DNA of 64,000 bases from Pseudolactococcus laudensis (GTDB lineage: Bacteria > Bacillota > Bacilli > Lactobacillales > Streptococcaceae): the NCBI RefSeq assembly GCF_013449735.1, contig NZ_JACBNY010000008.1, positions 1 to 64,000 on the forward strand, given 5' to 3'. Positions 34,578 through 43,668 of this stretch are shown piece by piece. Position 1 is the first letter of the stretch; each line of letters begins with the position of its first letter. Made by a program: the position numbers and the translations under genes. The notes beneath the pieces are model-generated. The model was given only the letters and a program-made list of their open reading frames with translations. It was not told where the DNA came from and searched no databases.

Positions 34578-34961
34578 ATATTTTTTTTACTTTTTTTTAA
34601 ACCTAAATAAATTAAAAAAACATCCTTCTTTCTTTTATTAAGCAACTCAAAAACAACCTAATCCCTTGTATTTATTGATATATTTGGCAGATGAAGATCT
34701 ATTAAATATTCATTATCCTCACATTTAAACGAGAGAATAGAAGTTTATATCTTTTTAGTTTTTGACATTTTCCCTGTTTAATTCTCATCACTGAAACAAA
34801 TGTCTGTTTCTTGTTTTTTATTTTTAAGCTATCAAAAATAGAATCATTTACTTATTAATCATTTGATTTATAAGTAATTTGATATACCAGTTTATTTTTT
34901 GACAAAATACTGTTTTACATTCATAAATCTTTATTAATATTGATAAATTTCAATAATCCTC
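34578..34961. other. A/T-rich divergent intergenic region
   Basis: This stretch separates the two divergent promoters. No gene or strong hairpin is visible. It contains one more operator-like site (34878-34891). Confidence 0.6.
34878..34891. promoter_or_regulatory. Auxiliary GntR-type operator
   Basis: TTTGATATACCAGT carries the TGATATACCA core, about 122 bp from the site at 35000. It may support DNA looping or cooperative binding between the divergent promoters. Confidence 0.45.
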
Positions 34962-35013
34962 TTGTTTTTTCTAAATGTAAGCGCTATAATTATATTAAAA
35001 CTGATATACTAGT
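34962..35013 (+). promoter_or_regulatory. Promoter of hydantoinase-type gene with cre and operator
   Basis: TTGTTT (34962-34967) and TATAAT (34985-34990) are 17 bp apart. A cre-like TGTAAGCGCTATAA (34976-34989) spans the spacer and -10 box. ACTGATATACTAGT (35000-35013), identical to the site at 34514, lies over the start point. The layout mirrors the divergent permease promoter. Confidence 0.75.
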
Positions 35014-35071
35014 GCAATTAAAACTTCACCCTCCTCAACAAAAGTTGAGATAGAAAGAAAGAGGAAACACA

Positions 35072-37195
35072 ATGACACGTTCTGTACGAATGGGAATTGA
35101 CGTAGGGGGCACGCATACTAAAGCTGTCGCACTTGATAATGATACACACGAAATTATTGGAAAAGTTCAAGTCAAAACATCACACGATCACCCCAAAGGA
35201 GTTGCTGCAGACGTTGTTGAGTCATTTCAACAATGCATGGACGAGAATGGTATCGCACCTGAAGATGTTGTCTTTGTCGCACACTCAACAACACAAGCTA
35301 CCAATGCCTTAGTTGAAGGAGACGTAGCAAAAGTTGGCGTCATTGGTATGAGTAAAGGTGGTATTGAAGGATTCTTATAAAAAAGACAGACCCGTTTAGA
35401 TAATATTGAACTGGAAGAAAAGAAACAAATTGAAATCGTCAATGAATTCATCAAATTAAAAGATTTGAACAAATCCAGTGCCGAGGATGCCATCCAACGC
35501 TTAGAAGACAAAGGTGCAAAAGTTTTAGTCGCATCAATGGCATTTGGTGTAGATGATGATGGTCCGGAAAATTTAATTCATAAGGCTTCCGAGGCAAAAA
35601 ACATCTCGACAACTATGGCATCAGATATTACCAAGCTTTATGGTCTAACTCGTCGGACACGAACAGCAGCAATCAATGCCTCAATCCTACCTAAAATGTT
35701 AGATACAGCAAATTCAACCGAAGAATCTGTTAAAGGTGCAGGTGTCGAAGTTCCCCTCATGATTATGCGTGGCGACGGTGGTGTCATGGAAATCAGTGAA
35801 ATGAAAAAAAGACCAGTATTAACCATGTTATCTGGACCAGCTGCATCTGTTATAGGATCATTAATGTACTTGCGTGCCTCAAATGGCGTTTATTTTGAAG
35901 TAGGTGGTACAACAACAAACATCGGTGTCATTAAAAACGGTCGCCCAGCAATTGATTACTCTATCGTAGGCGGTCATCCAACTTATATTTCTTCACTAGA
36001 TGTTCGAGTTGTTGGTTGCGCTGGTGGTTCAATGGTTCGCGCAAATAAAAATGGCATCATTGATGTTGGTCCACGTTCTGCTCATATCGCAGGCCTCGGC
36101 TACACCGTCTACACAGATACCAACAAAATCAACAATCCACATGTTGAATTCTTTTCACCAAAACCAGGCGACCCAGATGATTATGTCAAAATCGTTAATG
36201 AAGATGGTAGTGAAGTAACCATCACTAACTCTTGCGCTGCAAATATTCTAGGACTAGTAAGTGAGGACCACTTCTCTTATGGCAACGTTGAATCTGCTCG
36301 AAAGGCTTTCCAACCATTAGCAGACTACTGCGGCTCCACTGTTGAAAACATAGCAGAACAAATTATGGAAGCGTCCTACCGAAAAATTGAACCAATTATC
36401 ACCGGTTTCGCTGAAAAATATAAGTTAGAGCATGACCAAATTTCACTCGTAGGCGTTGGAGGTGGTGCTGCATCATTAATTACTTACTTCAGTGATAAGT
36501 ACAAAGTTCGCTATTCCATTCCTGAAAATGCAGAAGTCATCTCTTCTATCGGCGTTGCACTCTCAATGGTTCGAGACGTTGTCGAGCGGATACTACCATC
36601 CCCTACCAAAGACGATATTCGTGCTCTAAAAAATGAGGCACTTAATAAAGCAGTAGAATCTGGTGCAACACCAGAATCCGTTGAAATTCACGTTGAAATA
36701 GACTCACAAACCAATAAAGTGACAGCTATCGCAACTGGTGCAACAGAAGTCAAAGCCACAGACCTGACCAAAGTAGTAGATGAACAAGAAGCCTTAACAC
36801 TAGCGGCTGAAGATATACGAGTGCAACCTAATGAAACTAAATTAATTGAAAAAAATCCTTCATTTTTCGTTTTTGGTACGAATCAAAAGACAGATGCTGC
36901 AGGTCCTTTACGTATTGTTGACAAGAAAGGATTCATCAAAGTACAACGTGCTCATGGAAAATGTATCAAAGTAACAGTTGAAAATTACTTTGAAGCAACT
37001 CAGTATCTCTGGGAAAACATGGCTGTTTATGAATCAGAAATCGTTTCTCGCCCAGATTTCTATTTCTGTATCGGTGCTCGTGTCGTTGACTTTGTCGCAA
37101 ATGACTTTACCCAATTATAACTCCTAACCGATTTAGAAGTTGGCACCTTAGAACCAACCGACGAACTCCTCATCATAGCAGCAAACGTAAAATAA
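35072..37195 (+). pseudogene. Hydantoinase/oxoprolinase-family protein with two in-frame TAA codons
   Basis: The 708-codon frame starts MTRSVRMGIDVGGTHTKAV behind AAAGAGG. It has the Hydant_A N-terminal domain (about 5-190, with DVGGTHTK and HSTTQATNALVEGDVAKVGV) and the central ATPase-like domain (about 210-500, with RGDGGVMEISEM, LSGPAASVIGSLM, VGGTTTNIG). TAA occurs at codon 103 (GIEGFL-stop-KRQTRL) and at codon 683 (DFTQL-stop-LLTDLEV). The frame continues cleanly past each to a final TAA at 37193-37195. The family opens hydantoin-like or oxoproline rings using ATP. No second subunit (HyuB) or DUF917 partner is nearby. It may be a young pseudogene. Confidence 0.8.
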
Positions 37196-37232
37196 AACAT
37201 TCCTAACAACCTTCAAAATTTTTAAACTAACC

Positions 37233-37281
37233 AAAAAAGGAAACTAGCTTATCAAAACCGATAAACTAGTTTCCTTTTTTT
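37233..37281. terminator. Strong bidirectional terminator
   Basis: AAAAAAGGAAACTAG pairs with CTAGTTTCCTTTTTT, extended inside by TATC/GATA pairing. It closes the hydantoinase-type transcript. Confidence 0.85.
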
Positions 37282-37416
37282 CAATAGTTAGAACTTTTAC
37301 CCAAACATTATTTTTAACAACCGTTAGCTAAACAAGAACAGCCAGCACTCACAAACAAAAGAGACTAGGACAAAACCCTATTTATGCATCACTTTTTGAG
37401 GAATTGTAAAGCAACC

Positions 37417-37463
37417 TGATTGTATTATATGAAACAATACGAAAAAGTAAATTAATACAATCA
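37417..37463. repeat. Inverted repeat, function unknown
   Basis: TGATTGTATTA (37417-37427) and TAATACAATCA (37453-37463) are perfect 11-bp arms around 25 bp. It lies in the gene-free stretch 37282-37506, which otherwise shows nothing recognisable. Confidence 0.4.
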
Positions 37464-37506
37464 AAATTGATAGCACTAATTTGCTTATCCCTTTCGATAA
37501 CTAAGG

Positions 37507-37714
37507 ACTTTGACTGAAATTTTCAAGAAATTCATGGCACAGCATAGCGAAGCGTACTTGAGTACGTGAGCTATCCTGTAACGAAGTAATTCACCCAAAA
37601 ATTTAGCCAAACTTTGGGTTAAATTTTCAAGAAATTCAAGGCACAGCATGGCGAAGCGTACTTGAGTACGTGAGCTATCCTGTAACGAAGTAATTCACCT
37701 AAAAATTAAGCCAA
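37507..37714. repeat. 104-bp tandem repeat reaching into the pepC 3' end
   Basis: Two copies, 37507-37610 and 37611-37714, are about 90 percent identical. Each contains GCGAAGCGTACTTGAGTACG followed by TGAGCTATCCTGTAACGAAG. The second copy includes the pepC stop (37706-37708) and last codons. TACTTGAGTA is a palindrome inside each copy. The repeat takes the place where a pepC terminator would be expected. Confidence 0.85.
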
Positions 37715-39025
37715 AGCGCCCATAGGATCCCACGGGAGAAGCACCTCCGGCTCAGCCTCATAGGCAGCCAACTCTTCAGCAGTCAGGAATTCTTTTCTGA
37801 CAACGATTTGGTAAGTATATTCGTTCATCCAAGCATCAGATGCTGTGAAGTAACCTTTTTTACCAACTTTTTCGCCCCAAGAGTTTTCGACTTTCCATTT
37901 AAGGGAATTACCGGCAGCATCCAAGTCAACACCTGTCAAGACCATGGCATGTGTCATCAATGATTCAGAGTAGTCCAAACGGCTAGCTTTATCTTGTGTA
38001 AAGTCCAAATCCATGGCTGAGAAATCATAGGCATCCAGAGTCAAAAGGCCATCTTGACGGTTAGAAACTTGACCGACATCACAACCAAACCAAACTGTTT
38101 CACCAGCTTGCATTTGCGCGATTGCCAATTTCTTGAAACGGTCCATTTCAACATTCAAATGACGCACATCACGCGCACCAATGACGTTTCCTAAGAACTC
38201 AACTGTGTAAGATTTGTTATAAGGTTTGTCAGCAGTCGGAGCATTAATGACACTCACATAGTCATCCAACTTGATGTCAACAAATTTTTCGTAAAAAGCT
38301 TGTGGTGTGATGTCTTCGAATTTGTGGAATTGGTCATCTTTATCTCGGTATTCAAAGTCAAATTTTTGTGGTGGCAAGCCAAGTGTCATCGCAAGATAGT
38401 TGAAAATTTCTTGCAAGAGTTCAGCTTTTTTAGCAGCCACATCGCCACCATTTTGGATCAAGTCACGCAAGATTTGTGCATCTTGACGCAAGATTTTGTT
38501 AAGATATTGATCCAACTCACGGCTCGCACTTGACGAGATAGACTCAGGATAGATGTCTTTTGGCACGACACCATATTTTTGGAACAAAGCCACGACCATG
38601 TCCCATTGTCCGCCATCTTGTTGGGGTACATCAAGCAAGAACTTCAATTTGCGATCGCCGATTTCAAGATCACTTGTACCAATGATTTGTTCAAGGAACC
38701 AGTTTGATTTTTCATATTTGTCCCAGAAGAACGTATAGGCTTGTGACAACTCGAAGTTTTCCAACTTGAACTCTGTCAAAATTTTATGACGGAAAGTGTT
38801 CAAAGCTGCAAACATCCAGCAACGACCTGATTGTTTTTGGTTGCTGACAGGGTCATTTGTCAAGTCGATTGAAAAAACAGGCAGATTCGCTGCATGTGAT
38901 GCCCGATTTTCAAACGCATTAAGTAAGCCATTTTTAGTCGCAGCGTTCTCCACTGCACTATATTTCGCATTTTTTTGATAATTATCAAATAAAGATTGTG
39001 TAAATTCTGATGTTAATTCTGTCAT
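37706..39025 (-). CDS. pepC: Aminopeptidase C (bleomycin hydrolase family)
   Basis: The 439-residue C1B cysteine peptidase removes N-terminal residues from peptides in the cytoplasm. The catalytic cysteine is Cys69 in NQKQSGRCWMFAALN. The His is in SLMTHAMVLTGVD and the Asn in KVENSWGEKVG. The start is MTELTSEFTQSLF. Length is as usual for lactococcal PepC (about 436). The C-terminal end (LPWDPMGALA) overlaps the 104-bp repeat, which supplies the last two codons and stop. In hexameric PepC the C-terminal tail enters the active site, so a repeat-derived tail could alter trimming. It is monocistronic. Confidence 0.95.
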   Translation of the reverse strand: MTELTSEFTQSLFDNYQKNAKYSAVENAATKNGLLNAFENRASHAANLPVFSIDLTNDPVSNQKQSGRCWMFAALNTFRHKILTEFKLENFELSQAYTFFWDKYEKSNWFLEQIIGTSDLEIGDRKLKFLLDVPQQDGGQWDMVVALFQKYGVVPKDIYPESISSSASRELDQYLNKILRQDAQILRDLIQNGGDVAAKKAELLQEIFNYLAMTLGLPPQKFDFEYRDKDDQFHKFEDITPQAFYEKFVDIKLDDYVSVINAPTADKPYNKSYTVEFLGNVIGARDVRHLNVEMDRFKKLAIAQMQAGETVWFGCDVGQVSNRQDGLLTLDAYDFSAMDLDFTQDKASRLDYSESLMTHAMVLTGVDLDAAGNSLKWKVENSWGEKVGKKGYFTASDAWMNEYTYQIVVRKEFLTAEELAAYEAEPEVLLPWDPMGALA

Positions 39026-39104
39026 GTTGATGTTAATCCTCCAAAGAATAGTATAGCACTTTTTAAACTGTATCTCTCAAAAAAACTTTAATCATTCATC
39101 TCAT

Positions 39105-39144
39105 AAAAAAGGACTTGTGCATCTTAAGCACACGTCGATTTTTA
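39105..39144 (-). terminator. Terminator of the NAD operon
   Basis: On the minus strand GACGTGTGC and GCACAAGTC pair with one mismatch around a 7-nt loop and are followed by CTTTTTT. It lies about 23 nt past the nadD stop, and pepC starts after it. Confidence 0.75.
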
Positions 39145-39166
39145 GACACCTCTCCTACAACTTTTC

Positions 39167-39733
39167 CTACCGATACAAACCATGCTGGTTAATGTAGGAA
39201 AGCACCTCAGCGGGCAATAAAAAATTAGGGTGACGGTTAGCTTCTAAACTCCCTCGGATATAGCTTGAGGAGATATTAAGCAAGGGTAAATCAATCATTT
39301 GAACGGGATATTTCGGTGCAGTCAAAACAGTTTGGTCGCGTCTAACAGCCACGAATTTAACCAATTGCATCAAGTCATCAATCCTGTACCATTTTTCCAA
39401 ATAATCAACCATATCACCACCGATAATGAAAAAATACTCGTTTTCAGGATGTTCAGCCGTCAATTTCGAGAGCGTATCATACGTATAAGACTTGCCACCT
39501 CGCTCAATTTCTGACAAGTTCAATGTCAACTGCGGATAGTCTTGTAAGGCAAGGCGCAGCATATTAACCCGATGCTCAGCTGAAATCGTCGACTTCGTAT
39601 CAATATGAGGTGGCTCGTTTTCCGGCATTAGCTGAACTTCATCTAAAGCCAATAACTGCTGAATTTGGTCTGCTATGAACAAATGAGCATGGTGAACCGG
39701 ATTAAAGTTTCCTCCTAAAATACCGATTCTCAT
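39167..39733 (-). CDS. nadD: Nicotinate-nucleotide adenylyltransferase
   Basis: The 188-residue enzyme adenylates nicotinate mononucleotide to deamido-NAD. It has the nucleotidyltransferase motif [12 protein letters not shown] (7-18) with the HxxH pair, [11 protein letters not shown] (about 104), and the ISSSYIR motif near the end. Its start overlaps the nadE stop as ATGA. It lies last in a pncB-nadE-nadD operon that runs the whole salvage from nicotinate to NAD. Often nadD is followed by a YqeK phosphatase gene, which is absent here. Confidence 0.94.
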   Translation of the reverse strand: MRIGILGGNFNPVHHAHLFIADQIQQLLALDEVQLMPENEPPHIDTKSTISAEHRVNMLRLALQDYPQLTLNLSEIERGGKSYTYDTLSKLTAEHPENEYFFIIGGDMVDYLEKWYRIDDLMQLVKFVAVRRDQTVLTAPKYPVQMIDLPLLNISSSYIRGSLEANRHPNFLLPAEVLSYINQHGLYR

Positions 39734-40557
39734 GCGCGCCAGAAGTCGTCAAAAACAGTGATTGGCAAGTGACGTTTATGTTCTGTTTTTAGCCACCAAT
39801 TTTCGATTACAGTACGTGCAGACGACTCAATTTCACGGCCTTCCAAGTAATCGTCGATATTATCGTAAGTCACACCTAGTGCCACTTCATCAGCTAAACC
39901 AGGTTTACCATCTTCCAAATCTGCCGTCGGTATCTTTTTATAAAGTGTTTCATCTGCCTTGAGATAGGCTAATAACTGCTTACCTTGACGTTTATTGAGA
40001 CGGAAAAGCGGTAAAATATCTGCACCGCCATCACCAAATTTCGTAAAGAAACCGGTAATGTTTTCAGCTGCATGGTCTGTCCCAACCACGGCACCCGAAT
40101 GTGCACCCGCAATAGCATACTGCGTAATCATGCGTTGACGTGCCTTAATATTGCCTTTGTTAAAGTCAGTAATAGCAAGACCAGCCTCAGTCAAGGCAGC
40201 AATCTCACCGTCGACAGCACTTTTGATATTGACCGTCAAGCTGACATCTGGTTGGATGAAAGCCAATGCCTTTTGGGCATCATCTTCATCTTGTTGCACA
40301 CCATAAGGCAGACGAACAGCGATGAATTGATAGGTCGCATCACCTGTCTCAGCACGCAACTCCTCAATTGCAAGCTGCGCCAAACGACCAGCTAAGCTTG
40401 AATCTTGACCACCTGAAATCCCCAAGACTAGGCTCTTCAAGAAAGGATATTGCTTGAGATAATCCTTCATGAAATCAACTGAACGACGTACTTCTTCTGC
40501 TGCTGAAATCTCAGGTTTTACCCCTAATTCTGCGATAATTTTATCTTGTAAGGTCAT
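39730..40557 (-). CDS. nadE: NAD synthetase, ammonia-dependent
   Basis: The 275-residue enzyme amidates deamido-NAD to NAD. The ATP pyrophosphatase P-loop is [14 protein letters not shown] (about 44-57). [26 protein letters not shown] (about 157) and [11 protein letters not shown] are intact. There is no N-terminal nitrilase domain, so ammonia is the nitrogen donor. It overlaps pncB upstream and nadD downstream by four bases each. Confidence 0.95.
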   Translation of the reverse strand: MTLQDKIIAELGVKPEISAAEEVRRSVDFMKDYLKQYPFLKSLVLGISGGQDSSLAGRLAQLAIEELRAETGDATYQFIAVRLPYGVQQDEDDAQKALAFIQPDVSLTVNIKSAVDGEIAALTEAGLAITDFNKGNIKARQRMITQYAIAGAHSGAVVGTDHAAENITGFFTKFGDGGADILPLFRLNKRQGKQLLAYLKADETLYKKIPTADLEDGKPGLADEVALGVTYDNIDDYLEGREIESSARTVIENWWLKTEHKRHLPITVFDDFWRA

Positions 40558-41993
40558 TTGTAAACATCCTTTCTCACTTGATCAATCAGTTTCATTTTAT
40601 TTTCCCAGACATCCTGCGCCAAATCGACTGGGTAGTCTTGCGGATTTAAGTCACGTTTATACTCATCCCATAAATCGTCTAATTTCTCTTTGAAATAAAC
40701 TTTGATTTCAGGCAAGCTAGGTAACTCGTAAATCAAGTGACCTTTTTCAAAAATCGGAACCAGCAAAGGACGCGCCGTGAAATTTGTTAATCTTTTATTG
40801 ATATACGTATAGGTCGGATGAAACATGAAAATCTCATCAGATTCATTCGGGTCAACATTTGCAAAAGTGATGTAATCACCCTCAGATTTGTTTTTATCCA
40901 AACTACGAATCCGCCAAACTTGTTTTTTACCTGGCGTTGAAACCTTCTCTGCATTACTTGAGAGCTTAATCGTATCACGCATGTCACCAGTCTTCGTTTC
41001 AATCGCAACGATTTTATAAACGGCACCAAGTGCAGGTTGGTCATAAGCTGTAATAAGTTTTGTCCCCACACCCCAAACATCAATTTTGGCTTTTTGCATT
41101 TTGAGATTGAGAATCGTATTTTCATCTAAGTCATTAGACGCATAGATTTTCGCTTCTGTAAAACCAGCATCATCAAGCTGCTCACGGACTTTTTTAGAAA
41201 TATAAGCCATGTCGCCAGAGTCGATGCGAACACCTTGGAAATTAATGCTATCGCCCATTTCCTTTGCCACTTTAATCGCTGCAGGCACACCGATTTTCAG
41301 TGTATCATAAGTATCCACTAAGAAAACACAATCTCGATGCGTTGTCGCATAGGCTTTAAACGCATCATAGTCATTGCCATAGGCTTGAACAAGCGAGTGG
41401 GCATGTGTGCCTGACACTGGAATACCAAAAAGCTTACCTGCTCGAACGTTAGAGGTTGCATCCGCACCGCCGATAACAGCAGCACGCGTCCCCCAAATCG
41501 CAGCATCCATTTCCTGAGCACGACGTGTACCGAACTCCAGTAAAGGTTCGTCACCAATCACCGACTTAATCCGTGCCGCTTTGGTCGCGATCAAGGTTTG
41601 GAAGTTGACGATGTTGAGAATCGCTGTTTCGACCAACTGGCACTGTGCCAATGGACCTTCAACTTGAAGAATCGGCTCGTTGGCAAAAACGAGATCTCCC
41701 TCCTGCGCCGATCTAACGTCACAAGTAAAGCGTAAGTCAGCTAGATATTCTAAAAAGTTTTCAGGATAGCCAAGCTCCCGTAAGTAAGCAATATCGTCGT
41801 CACCAAAATGCAAATCTCGGAGATAGTCAACAACCCGCTCTAGACCTGCAAAAACGGCATAACCATTTTTAAAGGGCATGTCTCGGAAATAAACTTCAAA
41901 CACTGAGTTGCGCTCAGAAATCCCTTGTTCAAAATAAACCTGCATCATATTGATCTGATAGAGATCGGTATGCAATACTAAATTATCTGTCAT
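40554..41993 (-). CDS. pncB: Nicotinate phosphoribosyltransferase
   Basis: The 479-residue enzyme forms nicotinate mononucleotide from nicotinate and PRPP. Features are [18 protein letters not shown] at the start, [22 protein letters not shown] (about 150-171), [13 protein letters not shown] with the catalytic His, and [13 protein letters not shown]. It is the first gene of the NAD salvage operon and lies only 3 bp from mtnN, so it may share that transcript too. Length is normal for the Gram-positive type. Confidence 0.95.
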   Translation of the reverse strand: MTDNLVLHTDLYQINMMQVYFEQGISERNSVFEVYFRDMPFKNGYAVFAGLERVVDYLRDLHFGDDDIAYLRELGYPENFLEYLADLRFTCDVRSAQEGDLVFANEPILQVEGPLAQCQLVETAILNIVNFQTLIATKAARIKSVIGDEPLLEFGTRRAQEMDAAIWGTRAAVIGGADATSNVRAGKLFGIPVSGTHAHSLVQAYGNDYDAFKAYATTHRDCVFLVDTYDTLKIGVPAAIKVAKEMGDSINFQGVRIDSGDMAYISKKVREQLDDAGFTEAKIYASNDLDENTILNLKMQKAKIDVWGVGTKLITAYDQPALGAVYKIVAIETKTGDMRDTIKLSSNAEKVSTPGKKQVWRIRSLDKNKSEGDYITFANVDPNESDEIFMFHPTYTYINKRLTNFTARPLLVPIFEKGHLIYELPSLPEIKVYFKEKLDDLWDEYKRDLNPQDYPVDLAQDVWENKMKLIDQVRKDVYK

Positions 41994-41996
41994 ATT

Positions 41997-42683
41997 TTAC
42001 ACCATTGTTTCCAACATTTTGATCAATGTCGCTGCAGATTTTTCACCGGCTTGGACAATAAATTCATCAAAACTTTCTGCCGCCTGACCATCAGCTGTGT
42101 CCGAAAGGCTTCGAATCACAACAAATGGTTTGCCCAGCGCTTTCGCTGCTTGAGCAACCGATGCCCCTTCCATCTCCACTGCAAGCACATCAGGAAAATG
42201 TTCTTTAATGGCGAGTTGTTGCGTTTTAGATGAGATAAAAGAGTCCGATGATGTGATCAAGCCAACTTGTGCATCAGGGGCAGCTTTCTTTAACTCTGAC
42301 ACGAAATAAGCACTACTGTGATAGTAAAGTTCCTGCCCCGCCATTTGCCCAAAGGCATAGCCAAAGGCTGTCACATCAACATCGTGATAGGCTAATTTAT
42401 CTGCAATCACAACATCGCCAACTGCTAGCCCTGCGCCGACACCACCTGCAGAGCCACTGTTAATAATGCCGTCAACAGCGAAAAAGTCAACCAGCAAGCT
42501 AACAGCAACTGCACTCATGACTTTTCCGATACCTGACTTAACCAAGACAACATCATGCCGTCCGATAATCCCTGTGTAAAATATAAACCCGTGATGACTG
42601 GTTTTTTCGGAATGTTGCAGCGTTTCTGCAAGGATTTTTAATTCTTCATCCATTGGTGCAATAATACCTATTTTCATCTTCAC
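41997..42683 (-). CDS. mtnN: 5'-methylthioadenosine/S-adenosylhomocysteine nucleosidase
   Basis: The 228-residue nucleosidase cleaves MTA and SAH, which recycles methionine and precedes AI-2 formation. It has KIGIIAPMDEELKIL at the N-terminus with the catalytic Glu12-type residue, NSGSAGGVGAGLAVGDVVIADK (about 77), and VEMEGASVAQ and the Asp in RSLSDTADGQA near the end. The start may be the first or third codon (MKMKIG). It follows the nudix/membrane gene pair in a conserved streptococcal order (glmU-nudix-small gene-mtnN). Confidence 0.93.
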   Translation of the reverse strand: MKMKIGIIAPMDEELKILAETLQHSEKTSHHGFIFYTGIIGRHDVVLVKSGIGKVMSAVAVSLLVDFFAVDGIINSGSAGGVGAGLAVGDVVIADKLAYHDVDVTAFGYAFGQMAGQELYYHSSAYFVSELKKAAPDAQVGLITSSDSFISSKTQQLAIKEHFPDVLAVEMEGASVAQAAKALGKPFVVIRSLSDTADGQAAESFDEFIVQAGEKSAATLIKMLETMV

Positions 42684-42762
42684 TCACTTTCTCATATGGC
42701 TTATCCTGTTAGGACGTGCTTATTTTCAAACACTACAGCCCAATTCTTTGACTTATTCTTTT

Positions 42763-43035
42763 TTAAAATTTGAAAACTATCACCGTGATAATAATCAATA
42801 AAACCACTAAAATCACGATATATTTCGTGATTTTTTTTCCGCGTTCTTCTCTTTTTTGAGCTTCAATACGACGGCTTTTATAAACCAGATTTTTTTCCAT
42901 TTGGGCTTTTTGAGGCGCAAATTTCTTGATTAGCTGGGTATCATCTTGTCTCGCTTGCGCAATTTCTCGCTCCAAGCGTTCTTTTTCACGAGCCGCTTGC
43001 TGAATCATTTCATCTGTTAATAAAGGTTTAGGCAT
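42763..43035 (-). CDS. Small tail-anchored membrane protein
   Basis: The 90-residue protein is highly charged and helical for the first 65 residues (REKERLEREIAQARQDDTQ), followed by one C-terminal membrane segment (TKYIVILVVLLIIITVIVF). This is a tail-anchored coiled-coil type layout. It overlaps the nudix gene by 8 bases, and its position between nudix and mtnN is conserved in relatives. No function is known to me. Confidence 0.75.
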   Translation of the reverse strand: MPKPLLTDEMIQQAAREKERLEREIAQARQDDTQLIKKFAPQKAQMEKNLVYKSRRIEAQKREERGKKITKYIVILVVLLIIITVIVFKF

Positions 43036-43591
43036 GTGTCTCTAACTCCCAATACTGGATAGCCAAAATCGTCTTGGCATCACTAATCTCACCATTTTGG
43101 ATTAGTGCTTTTGCTTCTGCCAAAGTGACTTCATGGCGTTCTAGAACTTCATCGTCATCATGTGGTCTTGGCTTATCGACTTTCGTTAAATTATCCGCTT
43201 TATAAAGATAAATTTTTTCGTTACAGAAACCAGGCGCTGTGTAAAACTCAGAGATTTTTTTGACAGACTTAGTCGTCATTCCTGTCTCTTCTTCTAACTC
43301 TCGTAACATAGCTGATTCAGGATCGCTATGCTCACCCTGTTCTAGCTTGCCTGCTGGAATTTCATAAATGACTTTTTCCAAAGCCTTGCGAAATTGGCGA
43401 ACCAGAATCATTTTTTGCTCTGGTGTTATCGCAAGTACAGCGACACCTCCGTTATGAAAAATGAGTTCTCGTTTAGCAAGTCCCAAGTCCCCTGGCAAAG
43501 CGACAGTATCATATTTGACATCAATCACTTTTCCTTTAAAAATATTTTCTCTACTCAACGTTTTTTCTTCGAAATCTTCAAAATTCATCAT
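43028..43591 (-). CDS. Nudix hydrolase, ADP-ribose pyrophosphatase type
   Basis: The 187-residue product has a complete Nudix box beginning GKLEQGEHSDPESAMLRELE and ending EETGM (about 81-105), with the ILVRQFRKAL and YEIPAGKLE segments of the ADP-ribose pyrophosphatase group. It likely hydrolyses ADP-ribose to AMP and ribose 5-phosphate. It lies 77 bp after glmU. It is not the folate-type Nudix FolQ, judged by this N-terminal domain and by its genome position. Confidence 0.88.
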   Translation of the reverse strand: MMNFEDFEEKTLSRENIFKGKVIDVKYDTVALPGDLGLAKRELIFHNGGVAVLAITPEQKMILVRQFRKALEKVIYEIPAGKLEQGEHSDPESAMLRELEEETGMTTKSVKKISEFYTAPGFCNEKIYLYKADNLTKVDKPRPHDDDEVLERHEVTLAEAKALIQNGEISDAKTILAIQYWELETHA

Positions 43592-43668
43592 TAGTGATCC
43601 CCCCTTTGTCTGTTAGCACCCCGGAATAATTATTAAGCTAACTTTGACATTTTTCTGTAGTAAAGCGA

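Noticed and set aside
35072-35380. Stand-alone 102-residue kinase-like protein
   Set aside because: It is only the N-terminus of the hydantoinase-type protein; the same frame resumes directly after the TAA.
37282-37506. tRNA or small RNA gene
   Set aside because: No cloverleaf or CCA-type end was found; only an inverted repeat with a long loop.
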